Below are positions 20,042 through 31,010 of a stretch of 64,000 nt of DNA, in pieces; within the stretch, counting starts at the first letter, position 1; each line of letters opens with the position of its first letter. Source of the DNA: Gigaspora rosea (Eukaryota; Glomeromycota; Glomeromycetes; Diversisporales; Gigasporaceae); NCBI GenBank assembly GCA_003550325.1, contig QKWP01000790.1, forward strand, positions 149,153 to 213,152, read 5' to 3'. The translations under genes were made by a program, and so were the position numbers. The notes beneath the pieces are model-generated. The model was not told the origin of the DNA, did no database searches, and saw only the letters and a program-made list of their open reading frames with translations.

Positions 20042-23000
20042 CTAGATTCTGAGTATGTAGTTAGGACAAAGATTGTTTGTGGCAATAAGTTTATCTATTG
20101 CGGTATTTATGCGGTTTGGGTTGGTGGGAGTGTTTTCAGCATCGTTGGAGATGGGAGTGAAGGGGAAGGAGTGACTACTTCTGTGTGTCGAGACATACGA
20201 GAAGGGATCCATATTTTCTTATAGATGAATTCGGCGATGTTGTGGTGGAGTAGGGGTGTTAGTTTGTTCTTCAGGTATAGAGAAGTAAAAGGGGCTAGTG
20301 TTCTTCTTGTGATTATCCCAAGCAGAATTTTCTTTGAGATATGTAATTCGAGATAGGATTAAACGAAGGTTTCAGGGTTTTCTAATGGTTTTTCTTCTTT
20401 CCTTGCGGTTTCAATTAAGATTCTTCTAAGTTCTGTTTTGAAGTTGAAAAGGTTAGAGATGCAGGTTAGTAGATAGGAGTAGTCTTCAGGTCCTGAGTAG
20501 CATCTTGGGCATAGGTAGTTTGGGTGGTTTTTAGGGTTACGAAGGTGTAGGAGGAGTGAAGTGGGTAATTCTTCCGCGAGTAGTTTCACTTTGAAGTTTT
20601 TCAAGTTGGATAGTGCCGGGTTGGTATATAGTGCTTTTGGTTTATCATTGTATGATATAGTCGCTAGGGTGGCATCCCAGTCGATATCGTCTAGGTGGTT
20701 TTCCCATAGATTTATTCTTTGTTAGTTATGTCATCGTATAAGGTTGGCAGTTTGGTGTATAAGTTTGATTGTTGATTTTAATGAGTGAGTGATAGCAAGG
20801 TCGTTCAAGAGAGGTGTATAGCGGTTGTATAGAAAATTCTGTGGGGTTGTATTAAGTTGGTGTGGAGGGAGAGTGTCGACTATAGTTAATTCTTTGTTGT
20901 ATATGATGTTGATTTTCCTTTTGCCAATTATTGCTGCGGTCATGCGTAGTAGAAGAGGCCATTGTGTTTGATCTAGTCGTAAATGTTGTAAAAAGTGGGT
21001 ATTAGTAGCTTGTGTTATAGTAGTATGTAGGGAGGAGTTATTAGTAGTTGTGGATAGTAGAAACTATAAAGGTTAGTAGGGTTAGGAGAGTGGTGATTTT
21101 TGAGGGCCAGGTGTTGTTGTAGCAGCTTATTATGGGCCCATCTGTTCCAATTCGACCAGTGGCGATAATTTTTTGTTGATTAGGCGATTGAAGTTTTTTT
21201 GAGATGGGATATATGTTAGGATTTTTTTCTTAAAATTGTTAGATACTAGTGTTTCCCATATTTCTGTTGGTGGTTCATTGAATGCCGTGAGGGGTCTTTG
21301 TATTCTAGTGAGTCGTGTGTCAGTTATTGTTGTTTTCTGTCGATGTAATTGTTGCAGTGATCGCTTGATATCTTTTATGTTTGCATGTATTGTAAGTTTA
21401 CAATTGACTTGTAGATTATGAATATATTCTTTGTCTAATAGTAAGTAGCAAGATCGGTGTCGTGAGCTCCTGTTTGGGAGTGAACATCCCGCGCAGGCGT
21501 TTAGTATTTGGTTCCCTTGATATAGGAAGTGTTTGCCGTATATTGTTTTTTGATTTGGGTTAAAGATCCTAGCTATTTTACCATTGTGGGTTAGAACCCA
21601 TTCTTTCTTTTTTGGTAACCAAGGAGGGGTTAGGAAGGGGTTTAAGTTGTTTATGTTTAAGGTAGGTGTTGCGGAGGAAGTAATTAGGTCTTGCATTAGA
21701 TGGAACCACTTTGGTGTTCTTCCACGAGGTATTTTCCTAATGTTGTGGTAGAGGGTTATCCAATCAAGTAAGTTGTTGTTTGTCGAATCGAGGAATTGTT
21801 CTGTGCAATTTATATTATGACGATTTAGCATTTCTTTTAGGTGGGTACATTTAGGGTGTGTAAGTATGAGTGGGTTGAGGGAGGTTCCACGAAGTATGGT
21901 GGGTATAGGACAGTTGTTGAGTGGTCAGGTAAATTTTAAGTTTAGCTTGTGGATTGCTATTACTGATTGACCAGTGTGAGTTAGGTATTCTCGGTGTGTG
22001 AGGGTTGGCAGTTTCTCTAAGATTGATTTATCTGTATTTGCAGCGTTCTGTATTTGTTGGATACGGATTTTTATATATGAGTTATCAAAGTTGTGATGGT
22101 TTAGACCACGCTGTAGATTTGTTATGAGAGTAGTCAATTGCGCTTGTTCTATGTTGGTCACAGCATATATTGCATCGCAATTCAGAAAGGAGTTGGGTAC
22201 ACCTCGGGCTATTCTCGCTTTCGATCTGATGGTTTTTGTTATTGTTTTATTGATGGAGGTAAGTTGTGAAGGGTTTAGGTAAGAGGAGAGGATACGGTAT
22301 TGAAATCTAGGTATGATGATGTGGTTGTAGATATAGGCGGCTTGTTTTTCAGTTATTTTAGCATAATGCAGTTTCCTTAGATTAGTTTTGATCTCTGATA
22401 TTATGAGTTTTTGGAGATGGTTAGGGGTCTTGTTGGTCGTATACCAGGCGCCCAGGTATTTAAGAGGGATGTTTTTAGGGAGAGCAGTGATCGTTGTACC
22501 GTCAAAGCAGACAGATTGTGGGAAAAGCATGAAGTTAGTAATTAAAAAGGATTTGGAAGGATTGACTTTTATGTTGTTCAGTTTGTAAAAGCTGGTTGCA
22601 AGATCTAGGATTTCTGTGAGGGTTTGTTTATTAGGGGCGAGCCAGAGAGAGTCATCCATATATGCCATTACTGATGAATTGATTAGTTTAGGTAGGTTGG
22701 TCTGGATAATACTGGAATAACCAGTAAATTTCTTGTGGATGGTTGAGATAAGGGATCGTAATATATTTTCCATAGCAGGGGGAAGAAGGTTTCTCCCTGG
22801 TCAATTCTATCCATTACTGAGTAAGGTTCTGTGAAACCGAGGTCAGTAATAACTTGGTTGGTTCGGTTGGATAGTATGTAGACTAGGAGGTCGATTATTG
22901 TTTCCAGGATTTTTATTCGGCAAAGTGCTTTGGCTAGTGTGTCAATGTGGACCGAGTCGAAAGCTTTTGACATGTCCTGTGAAAGTGCCCAAATTTCCTT

Positions 23001-25111
23001 TTGATTGATGGAAGCATCCTCAAGAATTTGTGTCAATTGTGAAACCGGTGTTAGCGTAGATTGATGAGGAAGGGCCGCAAAGTTCATCGGAGAGAGTATC
23101 TCGCGCCTCATTATGGTTGAAGTTAATCTGGTAGTTAAAATTTTTGTAAAGCATTTCCGGGTGTGATCGATTAACGTGATGGGTTGCGTGGTGCTGAGAT
23201 TGTATTTGTACTCTGGTTTTTTTGGTATTGGCCAAATATTCGCTTTTAGCCATTGTTGCAGTACCTGTTTTAGACGTATGCAGTTGTTAAAGATTTTTAG
23301 TAGAGGTGATAGTGTTAGGTCAGAGAGTTGCTGTAGAATTTCATTAGAAATGGCCAGCGGTCCATGCTTTATTTTTAGGAGCATTGTTTATGGTTTCTTT
23401 TAATTCATCGAGTGTAATGGTATCCATTAGGCTGTCGTAGATTGAGGGGTTGATCTCAGCTATGGGTGAGTAGGCTTCTTCCCAGTCCTTTTCCCATTGC
23501 GAGTTTTGTGGGTTTGATTCTGTCCAAGTTTTGAAATGTGATCTGACATGTGTTTTTATTTCAGCTTTGTCGATTAGGATTCGATCAGGGAGGATTATTT
23601 TGTCTGTGCGCACTGGTTCTGGTCTTCGTTTCAGGATGCTGTCAAGCATTCTGGTCATATTTTCTTTGAAGTCATTATAACGTCTATTGATGTAGTAGTC
23701 AATTTTTTTGCTTTGTTCTTGCGATTTTTCTAGATTACGGGCGGTCCAAATTGTATGATGGATTTGTTTTAATTTGAGAATAGTTGTCGATGAGGAATTT
23801 AGGTCTAATTGAGTAATAGGGGTGATTTCCAACTCGGCGAGGGTAGATGCGATATGTAGGAATTTTTACAAGTTTTCAAGCAGCAGGTGGAGGATTCGGT
23901 GGCTAGTAAGCGTAAACATTTGTTCATAGACTTCAGTGCTAGATGTAGGTTGGTTGCTTTTAGTGATAGGGCAAAGAACTTTTTGCCTGGTATAAGTATA
24001 TGGGACATGCTTGTTGAGCATCCTTTTAATTGTTGACGACCAAATATTCCAGGTCTTGTTTAATTGTTGGGTATCCCAAGTTAGGTCTTCTACGGGTAAG
24101 GCTTGTGAAAGTAATAAGTCAATTTCAGCAGAAAAGTTTTCCCAGTCTTCCCTTGTCATTTTATTATATTGGTACATTTTTCGTTTCTTTTTTTTGTTTC
24201 GCTGGGTTTTTTGTTTGCAAATTTCTATATGCCAGGTTGTGGAAATAATTTTGTGATCACTATCAGATATATAGTCAGCAGCAGTAATGGTTGGTTCATC
24301 TATGTTCTGAATTAGATCCGAGTTGAACCAAATGTCATCGATCTGGCTGGAAGTATTCGGTCCTACCCAGGTAGGTTCCGTAATATTGTAGAAAGATAGT
24401 AGGCTGACTGCGTGTATTGCATTAAGGTTATTAAAGAGTGGGAATTTCTTGTCCCTAAACTGGTTGGCATTTAGGTCGCCAAGGAGGATCGTGTTCCAGT
24501 TCTTGTTTTTCGCTTTCAAGAACCAAGCGGATACTTTCTCTTGAGTTCGTTTGTTGAGTTGAGAGTGGCTGGTGCTAGATGGCAAGTAAGTTGAAATTAT
24601 ATGAGTTTTGTTATTTGGGAAGAAGAAGTCGATATAGATTGCCGTGCCTGGTAGGGTTTTGATGTCGTGGACGTAGGGTTGGAGTTGATTGTGGACCATG
24701 AGCGCTGTACCCAGGCCAGGTCCAGAGTGAGGTTGTGAGTCATTTACATAATTGGAAGTATAAAAGAAATATATTGGGTTAGTCAAGTTCTTGGTTCTTG
24801 AGTCAGTTAATTTAGTTTCGGTCAATGAGATTATAAAGGTTGGCCTCCATGCAGTAATCTATCCAGCTTTGTGCTTCTTCTAGTCTAGAAAGGCCTCGTA
24901 TATTGTGGGTGGCAATGTTGAGTCCAGTGTCAATAGATTGTGAGAGGAGTTTTTTAGCCTGTGGATTTGTTATAGTTAGTGTGCAGTTTATGTTTTCGTC
25001 ACTTATGGGAGGGGGGTATGTATTTGAGAAAGATGGTTGCAGAGTTTGTTGTAAATCGGCGGTAAGGTGTGTAGGAGAAGGAGATTCTCTGTAAGTAGTA
25101 TTTGTGCTCAT
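20042..25111 (-). pseudogene. LINE copy 2 ORF2: APE endonuclease, reverse transcriptase, broken
   Basis: It starts at ATG 25111-25109, overlapping the ORF1 TGA (25110-25108). Endonuclease motifs are HNIRG (about 24905), TETKL after a frameshift at about 24825, GDLNAN (about 24470) and SDHK (about 24260). Frameshifts follow near 23870-24000 and 23350. The reverse transcriptase shows IPKK, QPITLIDHTRK, QDMSKAFDS, DQGET, and, after another frameshift near 22740, AYMDD (22651-22665). A C-x2-C-x10-C cluster lies near 21500. The terminal knuckle reads CPRCYSGPEDYSYLLTC, so the His seen in copy 1 is Tyr here. The region matching the degenerate RNase-H-like part also lacks the Glu kept in copy 1. The stop is TAG at 20044-20042. 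It is non-functional but informative for comparison. Confidence 0.85.
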
Positions 25112-27725
25112 TTGGATAGTGAGTAATTGTCGAACATGTTCCAGCTTGGTGGTGGGAGATCTGGTACGTGGATGAATGACGTAGTGAAGCTGCGGAAACG
25201 GAAGTGTTTGCGCAAGGTTTCGATCATAGTTTGGATATTATTGTATTCCCTGATGGGGAGTTGTAAGTGTTTGCATTCCTCAATCTGGGCGATGGCCACG
25301 ATTGCCTTTTCTAAGTTAGTTGGTAGGTTGGGTCTTCTGTCTATGTTGTCTATAATTTCAATCCAATTTTCTGGTATACGATGGAAGTAGTAGTGTGAGC
25401 GTAGTTGTCTGGAGGTTTCGACCAGCGACTTTGAGAACCTAATTGGAATGGTTAAGTTCACTTTGTCTTTGTCAACCAGGTTGTGGTCTTTAGATAGGTT
25501 GGGTAGATCTGTTGGGTTTGCAATCATGTAGTGTAGTGGAATGGGCCAGTTGAATTTGTAATTTCCTTCGATCTCTTTGATGAATTCTTTGGCTAATCCA
25601 TCATCAGTGATCGGGAAGGTGTATTTTAGTTGTGTTTTGACTCGGTATGGGTCTGCAGACAAGTTCGGTTTTTGTACGAAGAAGTCATTGGGAATGCGTT
25701 TGAAAGAGTAGTGTTCTCTCAATTTTTTGACCAAGTTACGTAGTTCAATGTTGTCTTTGGGGTCACATGGGAAAAGATGTCTGACTGCGGAGTTCAGTGC
25801 CTGTATAGTTGTAGGTAGTTTTTCTTTTTCTGCAGGAAGTTGAAAAAATTTTGCATGGATCCGTTCGAAACTGTAGTATACTTTTAATTTTTGGCGATAT
25901 TTTCCTAGACATTTGAGCGTTTCCCAGTCTGTGATAGGAAACAGGTTATGGACCGAAGGGTGTAGTTCTTCGATATCATAAGGTAAGGGTATAATGGAAT
26001 ATTCGAAGTAGGTCTCTGGGAGTTGTTCGAACTTGTATACCTTGCGTAAGGATGTTAGAATAGCTCTGGTGTTTCTTCTATCTGCTAATTGAAGTGAGTA
26101 TGGTAGTGCAGCGAGTATTTCCTCATCTATATCTTGGGGTGAGTTGGGAGTGGTAATAGCAGGTCCTCATGCGATGAGTAAAGGCAAGTACGGGTTTGTT
26201 CGAACGTAAGTTTGGGTGAGATTTTTGCCAAGTTTAAACAGTAGTAGATGTGTCTAGCACAGTTATGGGGTCTGAGCAATAAGAAGTCAAGGTTGCATAA
26301 GTAGTCGACTGCTAATTTAATTTTCAATTTCTTGTAAATCTGTTGGCGGTTTACTTTGTTGACGAATCGTACATCATTGTGGCATTGAAATTTCTCTAGT
26401 GCCATTTCGAATAGTGAATCAAATTCTTTTTGGTGTGCTGGTGCTGCATTTTTGTTTCTAGTAAATGATCTAAAGAAGGCAGTGTCCATGTATTGGATCT
26501 TTTGGTTAATAGCGGTCGGGATGTTGAATCGAGTGGGTATTGAGCGTAGTTTGTGTGACAGAAATTGTTCTAATTTTTCGGGTGAGTCAAAGGCCTCAAT
26601 GATCGTTTCATAGTTCCATGAGTTGCTGTCAAATATGAGATCACGACGTCTAGCTGTAATCTTTAAGGTTTCTGTAACCCAATCTGTTTTTGATCCTTTT
26701 GGTCGGGCATGTGCTCGGCTGTAGAGTTTCTGGGGTACGTCGGGTTCAATAGTGGCATTGGATTCGGTCTCCATGGCGTCTGGGTCGATCGGATTAGTTA
26801 AGGAGTCGGGGAGAATCTATTGATTTTGCTGTTCAGGTAGGTCAGCCCATGGGTTGGGGTTGGTGGGTGGTTCGGCATGATCAGGTATGGGAATCAGGGA
26901 CCCAGAAAAATTTGGAAATAAATTTTTCCAAATTTTTCCAAATTTTTGACCTAAATCTTGATATTTCCAAATTTTTGTGTTTTTTTGGCAATTTTTAAAA
27001 AACATGTGATCTCTGGCCAATAAAAATGTGACAATGAAGTATTTGGGAACCCAGAAAATTGTGGGCCCAAAATTTTAGATAAAGTCTGGTCGGAAGATTT
27101 AGGAATTGTGGTATGTGTCTGTCCGAGAAGTTTTGGAATTGAAATAAAATTTTTCACTTGTCCCAGTTACGCAAAAATTGGGATATTTGATTGGTCAACA
27201 GTGCTTTTCTGATGAAAAATAATCCAAATATTTCCAAATATTCAAATTTTTTATCCAAATTTTATAGTATGTAATTTATTCTTTTGGTATCTAAAAAATG
27301 ACTATTTCCAAATATTTACCGTTATCCAAATAAATTTTTGCAATTTGATATCCAAATTTTTCCGGGTCCCTGGTGGGAATATTCCCAGGCAACTGGTCCA
27401 GAGTGTTTACATTAGGTAGCGTGGGAATCGAATCGGTCTGCATGATCATCAAATTTTCTACGCTTATTGTTGTGTTTTGATGTGGTGATGTCATCGATGG
27501 ATTTGTTGGGGGTAAACTAGAATCGCCACTTTTGAGCAAAAATTCGGGAGTGGGAGGGATGGTGTTGGGAGAGGGCTGGTATTGGGTCTTGACACGTTTA
27601 GCAGAAGGACCTGTAGGTGCGTCTATTGCCTCTTTGACGTTAGCATGGATCTCGTCAAACGAAGTTAAAGAAGTTTGTTGAATGTCTTCCATAGAATTTT
27701 CTGTCGGTCGTTGGCCAGAAGCCAT
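25108..27725 (-). pseudogene. LINE copy 2 ORF1, nearly intact, with FPI-type repeats
   Basis: It starts at ATG 27725 (MASGQRPTENSMED). A 478-bp MITE interrupts it at 26895-27372; without the MITE, NIP joins IPDHAEPP in frame. An in-frame TAG lies at 26819-26817 and a one-base deletion near 26138 (frame restored as QDIDEEILAALP). From there a continuous product runs to TGA 25110-25108. It consists of successive repeats: LPYSLQLADRR...LPETYFEY, LFPITDWETL...YYSFERIHAKFF, LFPCDPKDNI...HYSFKRIPNDFF, TFPITDDGLA...NYKFNWPIPLHY, TIPIRFSKSL...HYYFHRIPENWIEI and QLPIREYNNI...HFRFRSFTTSFI. Spacing is about 65-80 residues. The role is inferred from position (ORF1 of a LINE); the fold is unrecognised. 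Confidence 0.8.
26887..27380. mobile_element. 478-bp hAT-like MITE inside LINE copy 2 ORF1
   Basis: The element 26895-27372 begins CAGGGACCCAGAAAAATTTGG and ends with its inverse CCAAATTTTTCCGGGTCCCTG (one mismatch, here split only for length: the core is CAGGGACCC...GGGTCCCTG). The 8-bp flanks atgggaat and gtgggaat match at 7 of 8 positions. The inside is full of AATTTTTCCAAA-type short repeats. CAGGG ends plus an 8-bp duplication indicate hAT. Confidence 0.87.
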
Positions 27726-27850
27726 CGTAAAGAAGTGCAAGAACACACAGAGTGTGGTAAAAAGGCCATCTCCCTTTCTTTTAGTTATTTTGAACGGCAA
27801 CTAAACAGGAACTGGGGTTTAGGTATTGAATTAGGCCCCAAGGCCTATAA

Positions 27851-29338
27851 TTAAGCAAGCGTTGTTTGTTTTTCTATGTATTTTGTGTTGTTTCCCTAAG
27901 CTCTGAATTTGGTTTAGTGATCTACAGGAAAGAGTTTTTTTGTTTTTTTTTTCTTTTTTCACAAGAAATAAGTTCTTTGAACATACTTTCTTTAAATTTG
28001 ATACAAGTGACTCTTTTCTAATTTTTACTCTACTTTCTTTTTCTTAAAATTTTTCTGAAAAAGTAGGTGAAATAGCTTACTCCTGTCAAAAGATCAACAT
28101 TGTTTATAGTTTCCATTTTTGAACAGACTCAGTAGAATGCAACCACATGTTTGTTTTGGCACAACAAGCTGCTACCCCATGTAACAAGAATTTTATATCT
28201 AAGGTTAAAGAGATATTTGAAGATAAAACAGATAGTTAAAAAGGAAAGTTAATGTTAAGGCAAAGCTTTACAATAGAGATATACAATTGTTGCATTTGTT
28301 ATATATTTTTTTATGCTTGACGTGGTATATAATAGTATACTTATTGTAGTTTGTTTTCTTTTTTTCCTGCCTTTTTCTTCTTTTTCTCTATTTTTGTTTT
28401 TTGTTCATTTTGTATTTACATAGGTTTTGTAGTACTTTCATATTTATTATCTCCTCTTTTATTTCTTGTTATTTGTTTTTTCTTAGTTAGTTGGAATTTT
28501 GAATCCTTCTGCTTGAGAAGCTAGGAGAAGAAGGTTTAGAAAAAAAAGTAGACAATCATGATAAGTTAGGAGTAAATGCCAATCAGTGATATAATAATTA
28601 CTTTGTGCAGAATAATTAGTATAGAGATAAAGTTTACTATAGCAGAGCAAACATGAGTATAGTCACAAAGAGCCAGGTTAGTCAGTATTTGAGAATTAGG
28701 AAGGCTCTAGCCATAATTCATAAATCCGTAGAGATAATTATGTTATCCTAATAAAATACTGCATGATTGCCAAATTAAAAATATATATATATATATATAT
28801 TTATTCAATTTAAAAAATTTTGGTATAACTTCTATCTTAGTAGGCATTGCAATTACCAAGCTAATCTAATAAAAATTTTGTATTTGAATTCTATTGTACA
28901 ATCATACGAGTCTGGTTTAGAAAAAGCAATTTGAGAATTTGAAAATTCTCCGATTTATTATTTTATTATTAACAATAAGTGCCGTGCCGATACATGGGTG
29001 TCTAAGTTACTCCTCTTAATAAAAAATTATTTCAACAAAACCCATGTATAGCCGTGCCCTACCCTTTATTTATCAATCGTTGATATTTAAGGATTTTCAA
29101 CTCATGGTCGTAATACAAATAATGGCCTAAAATGTATTTGCGTCATATAAATATGAATTAGTAACGTAACAAACTTTAACTCACGATATTGCATTTAAAC
29201 AATTCATCAAATAACGTTATTTTATAACTTAATTAACAGTTGATAGGAGCCCTAAAAAAAAAGTTGATAAAGAGCAAGCAAAGTATATATAACATCAGCC
29301 TTCTAATTTTTCCGTTTTTAGAGTTTTATAAAGTAGAT
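27851..29338. other. AT-rich stretch upstream of the PB1 gene
   Basis: No gene is supported. A (TA)n microsatellite is at about 28781-28801. A short inverted pair, GCCGTGCCGATACATGGG (about 28980) and CCCATGTATAGCCGTGCCC (about 29040-29060), encloses about 60 bp some 280 bp upstream of the PB1 start codon and could be a tiny MITE. The 5' UTR and promoter of the PB1 gene must lie at the right end, but no promoter element is evident. Confidence 0.45.
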
Positions 29339-31010
29339 ATGGAACTACGAAATCGTCAGGTGGATGGTATTAGCGATTACGAATATGGTGACAGTGATGA
29401 TGATCTGTATGTTAGTTTTGGTAAGATGATCTGTAATTTATCTTTCAATTGTTCTGTTTTTAAAACTGCAATTAACTTATTTTATCATTTTCGCTGCCCA
29501 TTTTTTTTCAAATTGGTATTTTTAAACAGCAACACCGTCATCCCGTAATTCTTCTTCAATTCACAACAATATTGACACTACCGTTATGGCTGCCGGATCT
29601 CTCTTAGAAAGTGTTAAACAATCGGATAATTGCGTTTTCATTGAGATAGCTCAAATTGTTATACAACCTTTAGATATTCAATTATCCACTCAGAAATTAC
29701 AGGACAAGGCTAAGACAAACTTAGGTCTGGTTTTTAGGAAACCGAGTCAAATTTGTATTGTTATGGTCGATGAAAATAAAGAAATTGCATTTGAATTGGA
29801 TCAAGTGGCAAAGTTTCGGTTTAGTGATGTGACAGGTCAAAAGGAGATATTACTAGATATGAAAAAAGGATTTAAGAAATACGTGAGCGAATAAACGATA
29901 GTTTGAGAATTTGAGAATTAAATATTCTTTTAGATAATTATTATTGTTATTTTTTTTCTTTATATTATTATTGGATATCCACAGTTTTACGAATTTCCTC
30001 TTAAAAGCCTTGATGATAGGCTTCAAATTCCCTCTGATCCAAGTCGTGGAAAGCTGGATGATGCAACTACTATTAAATTCAAAATATGTAAAGACGTTGA
30101 TAACAATTTAATAGTTAAGTTGATCAACCATGTTAAACGTTGGAAATCGACTAATGTAAAGGTACTTTTGACTCTCTAATTCTTACCTGAAATGTCATTT
30201 ATTTATTTCTATTTGCCTATTAGTTTTGAATGTGCTTTATTCTTAATTTCTGTAGCAATTACCACAAAACAATGTAGAGAATTTACAACATTCCAAAGAT
30301 AATATAGTAAACAAAGAGGTAAGATTTGCTTTAAATAACATATATTGTAGAACTTTATGAAATTTATTCTTATGATTGTTATTGTGCTTAATAACTATTA
30401 GGTAAAGAAGAAAGGGTCATTCATCAAACCTGTTCAAGATGACCATTGTGATAAGCAAACGATACGACCCAATATTGGAATAACTGCACTTGATAACGAT
30501 GTAAATGATGGATATCAAACTCACAATAAAAGTCATGTAAATGATGATATTACTGATTGGATAAATGAAAATAAAGAAAAGTGGACAAATGATGATATTA
30601 GTCAAGCTTCTAGTTCCACGAATACTGTTCAACCCGAAAAAGGAAATGCATTAAAGACTTCCAGAAATTCTCACAACGATTCAGAGGTACTTTAACCGAT
30701 TTTCAAATCTTATCACCTTCTTCAATTCTCTTGATTACATAATTTATTCTCGTTATCCACGATCCAGCTTCACATCACATGTATGTTTATAACCAAAAAA
30801 TACGCACTTTTCGTTCCATTCAATATTATTCTTAAAAATTTAACTGCACTTATCGAAGACCGGTACAATGTTAAAATTTCCATGGATAGATTATATTATT
30901 CAAATCATGTTGGGGAAAAGATCAGTCTGATCGATGAAGAAGATTGGGATGTTGCAAAAAAGGAAGCAATGAATGCCCAAACTTTCAGGATCAGCCTGGT
31001 TATAGAATAG
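29339..31010 (+). CDS. PB1-domain protein, six exons
   Basis: Spliced model: exons 29339-29420, 29530-29882, 29985-30161, 30256-30318, 30402-30686 and 30768-31010, giving 400 residues. All five introns are GT-AG, 81-109 bp, and every join keeps the frame. The last exon is a PB1 domain. It begins HITCMFITKKYALFVPF (basic Lys pair in strand 1), continues LTALIEDRYNVKISMDRLYY, and has the acidic OPCA-type motif LIDEEDWDVAKKEA. It therefore has features of both the basic and the acidic face. The N-terminus is acidic (DYEYGDSDDD). Residues about 50-200 form a globular segment I do not recognise, and about 225-320 is Asn/Asp/Lys-rich linker. PB1 domains pair with other PB1 domains in kinase, NADPH-oxidase regulator and polarity complexes. 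No TPR or SH3 is present, so it is not a normal NoxR/p67phox. The partner is unknown. Confidence 0.8.

Larger units (their letters stand above)
19868..27850 (-). mobile_element. LINE copy 2 (same family as copy 1), minus strand
   Basis: The 3' end is at the left: a T run at 19868-19894 (the A tail) lies next to the conserved stem-loop and AATAAAG (19899-19925). Reading leftward from the right end come ORF1 (27725-25108), ORF2 (25111-20042) and the 3' UTR. It is clearly diverged from copy 1 at protein level and carries its own frameshifts and stops. The 5' boundary (about 27850) is approximate because I could not find a target-site duplication. A second T run (19832-19852), separated from the first by AAAAAAGGATTCCTC, may be part of the tail or an older poly(A). 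Confidence 0.88.

Noticed and set aside
29240-29548. 102-codon open frame as a separate gene before the PB1 gene
   Set aside because: It reads through a clear GT-AG intron (29421-29529); splicing joins its first part to the next exon in frame.
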